Positions 56,616 through 64,000 of a stretch of 64,000 bases of DNA are shown piece by piece. The notes below the pieces were generated by a model. The model had not been told where the DNA came from. It saw nothing but the letters and a program-made list of their open reading frames with translations, and did no database searches. Positions within the stretch are counted from its first letter, which is position 1. Each line of letters opens with the position of its first letter. Source of the stretch: Boswellia sacra (Eukaryota > Streptophyta > Magnoliopsida > Sapindales > Burseraceae); assembly GCA_013180625.2 (NCBI GenBank), contig SNVD02008762.1:186001-250000 (forward strand). Direction: 5' to 3'. A program made the position numbers and the translations under genes.

Positions 56616-59600
56616 ATTCTAATTGAATAGGTTCACTAAATTAGCAAGATAACTTGATCATGCTATTTTATGTAATTATTTCTCACTATACTACCGGTGA
56701 TGGCACGTTAAAACTAAGAATAATATGATTCTTACAAATTCATACAAACTTACTCATATAAACTGATATATCATAATCTGATTGGATAATTATATATCAA
56801 TTTTTAATTACATTAATTAATATGAATGATGTGACAATCATTCAATAATGCAAAATAGGTTTTGTTTAAGTGATTTTGTATTGACAGTTGGTAAGGGTAA
56901 CACATCTCTAAAACTAATTAATGAAAAGTTAATAATATAATTGTAAAATAAATAAGAAAAATGAAAACCATTTTCCCTTAAACAATTAAAAATAGAAAAA
57001 TGATATTTAAATTTAAGGGATTTATTTATTAGTATTTTTAATGTGAAATTTACATTTTGAGATGATAAACTAGTCCACTCCTGTCATAAATGGGTATTAA
57101 TAAGTCAAACCTGGTTAACAGATAAATCAAAATTAATGGCAGTAGAGGCTGTTAATATTTCTGAATATGTAAGGGAAATCCTTTTCATCAAAGATCAAGA
57201 GGTGAAGTTATCCCCCCAAAAAAAATAAATAAATAAAAAGGTCTATCGTTGGACTTAGGCAACAACATTACAATAGCATAACGTTAAATCACAGTTTAAA
57301 AAAGAGAGTATTATATTTTGCCGTCATGGTTTGAAGGAACAAAGAGAATGACTAGCTAAAAAGGGTTGTCTGACCAAAAGAAATAAAAGAAATATATATT
57401 TAAATATTGTAATTACAAAAACATAGATTTTTTTTTTATCTGTTAATATAAATAATTTAATTTGATCAATAGTTTACCATGACATTAGTGAGATCATTAA
57501 GAATGTAACTTGCTTTAGTGAATAAAACAATGTTTAGATATGAATTTTTTTAGGTCTATTTTAAGACCAATTTTCTTTAAAAAAAATTATTTAACTAAAT
57601 AATATCCTGGGTAGTCCAATAAGAGTATTTAATTCTAGAATTCATTAAGAGAGCATGAGAAGAGGCTTGAGAGAAATATGATACAGGATATTCTAATAAA
57701 GCATTAATTCTTTGAGAGAAAAAAACGAGGAGCCTCCGTAGTGATAAACTATGAGAAACCTCTGAAATAGGGCGTGGTGGAGCTAATATGATACATTGTT
57801 GAGTAATCTTAAAATCTTGTTCTTTTACTTCTTAGATCTTTCATACCAACCTAATCGGTGCACTACACTTCTATCTTATGTGTCTTCTTCATTTTTTGAC
57901 TTGCCCTTTTTTTTCTTTTCTTCCTTCTCTTCCACGTTTGTAATTATGTGTCGAATCACAAAGGCTTGATCTCAGAGTTTTAATTTTGCATTATAGATGA
58001 TAAATCAGTATCAAATTTATATCAGTTTTTACAATTACATCTTTTCATGCAACTATTTTAACACATTGATTGTGAAAGGTAAAGCAGCTACTGATAAACA
58101 ATCAATTTGACTTTAGGATCTTATGTTTGTGGCAAGATCTGCTAAACAATCTAATAGGTTATATGTAACAAGATGCTTTTGTTTGTTCAAGGTATAGATT
58201 TGCATGATTTTGTATTAATTACATAATATGCATTGATTTGTATTTTTTGTTCTTGAATTGAAAGTAACTCATAAAGGGTGAGACTCATTTTGTACTCCTC
58301 TATAAGGTTTCATTTTTCTTTGTTTATTTTGATAAATTTTTTTCCTCATTTTGTCTAGATTTTATTTAAAAAAATTATGGATAAATAAGCATAGAAGACA
58401 GAGTTACATATATAAGGCATTGGAGGCAGTTCGGGAAATTGCCCCTCCTAGAATTCAAAAAAGTTTTCCAAAAAAAAAAAAATCTTTATAACTAAAAAAA
58501 AATGAATGCTATGAAGGTTACCCAATTTCATGAGCGATTTAGTGTTTGTTTCTATTAAAAGTGTTTATCATTGTTTAAATTATTTCTGTCTAAATTTTCA
58601 GCTATATCCCTAGAAATACGAGTATTTTGATTTTCAACTTATCGTTATGACTTGAGGTAGTGCTGAAGGCATGAAAACATTGTTGGACTTGGAAAGATGG
58701 TATATACAACATAGTTGGATAAATCTTGTTGTTGAATCAGATGAAGAATTGATACGATTTTCTAAAAAGTTTTTAGCAGATAGTAAAATTTATTATGAAA
58801 TTAACAAGTTATATAACCAAATGAATTTCAATAGCCTAATATTGTATTTTGTATAAAATTGTTACAAAAATAAAGAATCTGTCCGTAACTACATGTTTTA
58901 TTTACAGAGTTACTTTTTAATGGATCATTTAATTCACAATTGTATATATTTTTCACAATTGTATTTTTTTTTTTTTGTGTGAAAACATTAATCTGTTAAT
59001 CTTGTATTGATTTTATAAGTTATTTTTTAGATTTGTCATACTTTTTAAATAATATTTTAATTTATAATGAGTTATGATCAATTCCACACATCTCCAACGT
59101 GGCTTGGCGATCAAAGTCTTACATAACATTGATCTCATGATTCTAAAAGTCTCACATACCTCTTTGTCGTTAGTGAATTTTTGTTAAGATATAACAATTA
59201 AATGCCAAAGAGTAATAGACCTACAAGTAATTTACAACCAAATTAGTTTATAACCTAAGTTAGCAAATTATTAGTGGATAGATAATTATAGTGTCATGTA
59301 TTTTAACATCTTTCATTTATTTTTATTTTTTTACTTATCTAGTGATATTTTGCCAACTCAAGTTCTGGGAAAGGGTGGTTGCAGTGAGTTGTAAATGTAG
59401 CACTACTCAATGATAAATTGGTCAGTCATCTAAATCAAAGCATCCAAGTTAACTCTTAAGTAGCTTTAATATAATATTGAAGATAAATCAAGTAATTATT
59501 TATGTAATTTAAAATAACTAAATAAAATTAATTTATGTTCTATAGTATGATATAAATTCAAACAGGGTTATAAATTTTTTAATAATTTCATTATATGTTT

Positions 59601-60118
59601 AACAAAATAATTCTAATAATTAAACCATAATTTATCCCCGTTACAAAAAACAATTTGGCACGTAAATGATCCGATGGCTAATAAATGGCCATATAAATTG
59701 CAAGTTATACACACATATGTGCCTCCAAGTACCAACTAAAGCAAATAGAAACAAAGAATATCATGAATTATATATTTCCCTACTCTACTTCTAAAGTTTT
59801 ATAATAAAAATAGCTAGTGCAGAGCCATATAAGCCAATTGTACACGAATTTGATATTAAAATTCATGATTTTTTGTTCTCAGAAGTTGGAAACGTCGGAC
59901 TTGGCCTATTTTGTACAAATGGATCTAACCAAATTCAACTTATATCTTCTATATATCCAATTGTTAAATGGTACTCTAGGTTGTAACTAATACCATATTA
60001 AAGCATAATCAGTATTCCTAATTTATTATGTCAGTCCACAGCAAACAAAATTAAAGATAGCAATGTAGGCTCAGCATGCATTGAATAGAAGAAATAGGAA
60101 AAGAAACCGTTTGTAACA
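56616..60118. repeat. large segmental duplication, copy 2 (uninserted)
   Basis: Counterpart of 32257-32884 + 38665-40521 + 46891-47560, in the same order and orientation. It lacks the TRIM/copia D complex (junction near 57303), the CACTA element (near 59443) and the Harbinger right end (TAA near 56615). It is AT-rich and contains a 61-codon open frame at 58671-58856 (MKTLLDLERWYIQHSWINLV) that I do not recognise and that is broken in copy 1. No other gene. Confidence 0.85.
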
Positions 60119-60199
60119 TCCCAATTTTGTAAGTAAACATGACTTGATGTGCCTCTAATATGTGAATTTATTGGTTTGTGTATGTTCCTAAGTTATATA

Positions 60200-60693
60200 T
60201 GTTAGATTAACTTTAAAATAGGTGATGTAAATTCCAAATATCACCATGTCAGGTTCTTATGTTGAATAATCAAGAATTAGACAAAGATGACATACTTGAA
60301 TCCATAGATGAAGACAAAAGGAGTTGTGAATCTTCTAGAGCTATAGAGAATAAACACCATTAGTCTTTTGAGATGGGAGCAGAAAAGACTTGTATATAAA
60401 AACCAAAACTTATCTCTGTGCTCTAGGGACCACAATACCTATATATTTATATATGTGACTTCCCTTGTCTTTTGACCCATCACAAAAGACATTTATCACA
60501 TCGAGTTTCTACACATAAGGTGGCCCATGCCAATTAATTTTGATATTTTCTAAACCCATAAATTAGTAATATAATAGATCACTTAATTTGGGTCATTTAT
60601 TAGATAGCAGGTTCATGTACAATTAATTAACAATATGCGTTTCCACACATGTTTCAACAATTAGCAATATGTATGCCCATACATATTCCAATA
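60200..60693 (-). repeat. 3' LTR of minus-strand copia element E
   Basis: 494 bp. On the plus strand it starts TGTTAGATTAAC and ends CATATTCCAATA (CCAACA-type end with one change). It is followed at 60694 by atctcccacttggg, which on the element's own strand is the purine tract CCCAAGTGGGAGAT next to the LTR. The 5' LTR is outside the window, so a target duplication cannot be checked. Confidence 0.75.
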
Positions 60694-61122
60694 ATCTCCC
60701 ACTTGGGCCACATATGTTATCCAAATATTGTACATGATAGAAACTGTATTTGAGCTCAACTTTTGCTATCTGAACCAGAATATTCTTTAACAATCTAGTC
60801 TATCAATTATACCAATACAGGATCAAAGCGGCGTTCGCTACACTTAAATGTAACTAGACCTATCAATGGTCACAATATCAGCATAATTAATAACATAGAT
60901 CAGACATGGATGTGTAGCATGGAAATTACATGAAATGTGAAATAAACATGTTTATTTCCAATTGGTCCTCCTTATGACTCAAAGAGTTTTATGCACTTTC
61001 AAACAATAAATGCTAAGCTGCAATGAAAGTCATTACTTCATTTCAGAGTAATCAAAACACAAATAATCCTTAAGTCTGTATAGAAACACTAAACATGTCA
61101 ATTAAGCAAATACAAACTCCCA

Positions 61123-63998
61123 CTATATGGCCATATAGTCTAAATAAATAACACCCATATGAGCTACATGTTCATGGAACACCTTGGGTGGCAAACCCTT
61201 AGTGAGTGGATCCGCAATCATAGAGTTTGTGCTAATATGCTCAATCGATACTTGACCACTTTGAACTCTTTCTTTCACAACCAGAAACTTAATGTCAATA
61301 TGTTTTGACACCGATGAGCTTCGGTTGTTCTTGGAATATAACTCTGTAGCCTTATTATCATCGTTTATCTTCAATGGTCTCTCAATACCATTAACTATGT
61401 GCAGCCCAGTGATAAAATTTCATAGCCAAATCCCATGATTAAATGCCACATAGCATGCTATAAATTCTGTCTCCATGGTGGAAGAAGCTATGAGTGACTG
61501 TTTGACACTCTTCCATGATATAGCACCTCCAGCTAACATAAAGACATAGCTTGAAGTGGATCTTCTGGTATCAAGACATCTAGTAAAATCAGAGTTTGAA
61601 TATCCAACAATCTCTAGATGGTCGGATCTCTAATATGTGAGCATAAAATGCTTCGCTTTCTGGAGATACCGCATAACCCGTTTAGCAGCTTTCCAATGAT
61701 CTATGCGTGGGTTGTTTAAATATCTACCCAACATTCCCACAATGTATGAAATATCCGGACGCGTACAAACTTGTGCATACATGAGACTCCCCACTGTTGA
61801 TGCATATGGGAACTTCTTCATTTCTTTCTTCTCAAGTTCATTTTTCAGACATTGGAGCAAACTAAATTTATCACCCTTTTCCACAGGCATGTCCTCTAGT
61901 GTATAACTACTCATACGAACTCTACTTAGCACCTTATCAATATAAGCCTTTTGTGATAGTCCAAGTATACCTCTTGAACGATCCCTATGGATCTGTATAC
62001 CCAACACAAAAGATGCTTTACCAAGATCTTTCATTTCAAAGTTTCTGGATAGAAATCTCTTGGTTTCATGCAATAGGCCAATATTGCTACTTGCTAGTAG
62101 AATATCATCTACATATAACATTAGAATAATAAACTTGCGCCCACTAAACTTGAGATATATGTACTGATCAATGATGTTTTCTTTAAAACCAAAGGAGGTT
62201 ATCACTTGACCAAATTTTTGATACCATTGATGGGATGCCTGCTTTAAGCCATAGATGGACTTTTTTAGCTTACATATAAGGTGCTTTGAATCTTTGGATT
62301 CAAAGTTCTCTGTTGCACCATGTATATCGTTTCATCAATGTTGCCATTGAGAAACATTGTTTTAATGTTCATTTGATGTAGCTGCAAATCATAATGAGCT
62401 ACAAGTGCCATAATGATTCTACAAGAGTCTTTTGTCGAAACTGGTGAGAAAGTCTCTTTATAATCGATAGCTGCCTTTTGAGTGAAACCTTTAGCAACTA
62501 GGCATGCCTTATACCTCTCAATATTGCCTTTCGAATCCCATTTGGTTTTAAAAATCCATTTGCAACCAATCGGTTTCGTACCTTTAGGCAACTCGACTAG
62601 TTCCCAAATACCATTGTCCTCCATTGATTTCATCTTATCCCTCATGGCTTCTATCCATTTTTTAGAGTTAGAACTTTATTTGACTTAACTAAATAATCTC
62701 GGATCATCTTTCAGACCCACATCAAACTCATGTTCTTGGAGGTAAACAATATAATCATCTGAAATTGCATTTTTCCTTTCTCTAATAGATCTTCTTAATA
62801 GCACTTCCACTTGAGGTTGTTGAGGTACCTCTTCATGAACTTGAGGTGATTCTTCACCTTGAATGGGTGGCAACTCAGGTATGTTAACAACTTGTTGATT
62901 CTCCAAATTTGCATTCTAAATAACATCAAGAATGGGCATTTGAGAATTTGTAGTTGCAACAATAGGAATGCTAACATCTTTTTCCTCAAAATTAACTTTC
63001 CTGAGTTGACCACTCCCACTAGACTCAACATCCTCAATAAACTTGGCATTGCCTGAAAAAGGATTTAGTCAAAGGATCATAGAATTTGAAACCTCTTGAC
63101 CTCTCTGAGTATCCAACAAAATAGCGGCTTATAACTCTTGAGTCTAACTTTTTTTCATTAGGTTTATAAGGTCTAGCCTCAACTGGACATCCCCAAACAT
63201 GCAAATGCCTAATGCTAGGCTTCTTGCCTGTCCATAACTCGTATGGGGTTTTAGCCACCACTTTACTTGGAACTTGGTTTAAAATGTAAATTGTAGTTTT
63301 GATGGCTTCACCCCAAAGTGATTCTGGTGAAGAAGAATGACTAATCATACTCCTCACCATATATTCTGGTAAATAAGAATGACTAATCATACTTCTCACC
63401 ATATCCTTTAGAGTTCGATTTCGTCTCTTAGCTACACCATTTGACTTGGAGTCCCTAGCATGATGTATTGAGGAACGATTCCACATTCCATCAAATACTT
63501 AGCAAAGGGTCCTGGACATTGTTTACCTGATCCATCATATCTACCGTAGTATTCACTACCACGATCAAATTTGACGGCCTTTATTTTCTTGGCTAATTGA
63601 TTTTCAACTTCAGCTTTGAATATCTTGAACATGTCCAAAGATTATGACTTCTCATGAATCAAATACAGGTAACCATAATGAGAGTAATCATCAATGAAAG
63701 TTATAAAGTATTGTTGTCCATTCCATGAAGGTGTAGGGAATGGCCCATAAATGTCCGTATGTATCAATTCCAAGACGTGGTTACTCCTATTGGCATTTGT
63801 CTTTCTAACATTTGTTTGTTTTCCCTTAATGCACTCTATGCAGGCCTCAAAATCTGACAAGTTTAGGGAATCAAGAATTTCTTCTGACACAAGCCTTTGA
63901 ATTCGTTGTTTTGAAATGTGACCTAAACGTTTATGCCACAACATCGATGAATTCTCATTTGTTAATTTACACTTAACACCATAATTACTTGCATGCAA
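61123..63998 (-). pseudogene. pol polyprotein of copia element E (partial, broken)
   Basis: In order on the minus strand: GAG-pre-integrase LWHKRLGHISKQRIQRL with CIECIKGKQT (63940-63800); integrase LELIHTDIYGPFPTPSWNGQ and FITFIDDYSHYGYLY (63770-63650), then VKFDRGSEYYGRYDG (63575); the integrase C-terminal part from 63486 ([20 protein letters not shown]); the linker (62906-62685); reverse transcriptase 62645-62265 (CKWIFKTKWDSKGNIERYKA) and 62205-61630 (LMLYVDDILLASS); RNase H and tail 61374-61123 (SKHIDIKFLVVKERV, DPLTKGLPPKVFHEHVAHMG). The frame breaks between these blocks, and between 61630 and 61374 RNase H is in pieces. A 14-codon in-frame tandem duplication lies in the integrase (63334-63418). 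Confidence 0.9.
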
Positions 63999-64000
63999 GA

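Larger units (their letters stand above)
60200..64000 (-). mobile_element. Ty1-copia LTR retrotransposon E, 3' part
   Basis: Minus-strand element whose 3' LTR is at 60200-60693 and whose pol gene runs off the right edge of the window. About 400 bp of non-coding sequence (60710-61120) separate pol from the LTR. It was inserted near the end of duplication copy 2, about 80 bp beyond the last recognisable homology. Confidence 0.85.

Overview
This is nuclear DNA from a flowering plant, most likely a eudicot. It is AT-rich and intron-bearing, and most of it is transposable elements at different stages of decay, mixed with broken members of plant gene families (phytocyanin, HSP70, cysteine-rich and leucine-rich receptor kinases). 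I cannot name the species. Only one host gene looks fully open: a small phytocyanin at 3542-4097. Most of the rest is pseudogenes, captured gene fragments and mobile elements.

Layout. 1-3079: right-hand part of a CACTA transposon, left end outside the window, carrying the first exon of a CULLIN-3 gene. 3380-7190: a tandem duplication with two phytocyanin genes (one open, one broken) around a 511-bp hAT-type MITE. 9240-26235: decayed LRR-kinase pieces and two HSP70 pseudogenes (11199-18272 and 24948-26235). The first has a 5-kb Ty1-copia element in its intron. Between them lie a second copy of the MITE (20895-21437) and a decayed second CACTA family with a ~185-bp tandem array (22031-24300). 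26545-26940: a kinesin motor-domain fragment. 27331-32253: a PIF/Harbinger element with both of its genes, interrupted by a solo LTR. 32885-38664: half of a TRIM element joined to a decayed Tnt1-like copia element.

40522-46887 is a structurally complete CACTA element of the same family as the first one. It has terminal CACTA motifs, a 3-bp target duplication (ATC) and palindromic CGGCGGTTTT/AAAACCGCCG end repeats. Close to its right end it carries an intact spliced 5' fragment of a TENA/THI-4 (thiamin salvage) gene. A 1641-bp solo LTR with its own 5-bp duplication is nested inside it. 47860-56180: a cysteine-rich receptor-like kinase pseudogene on the minus strand, split in its first exon by a 5.4-kb Tnt1-like copia element with a perfect GCCGT duplication. 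60200-64000: a minus-strand copia element running off the window.

A large duplication links 32257-47560 with 56616-60118. The second copy lacks the TRIM/copia complex and the CACTA element, so it serves as an empty site that dates and delimits those insertions. The most notable signal is a single CACTA family that has picked up the 5' ends of two unrelated host genes (CUL3 and TENA-like) within this one window.
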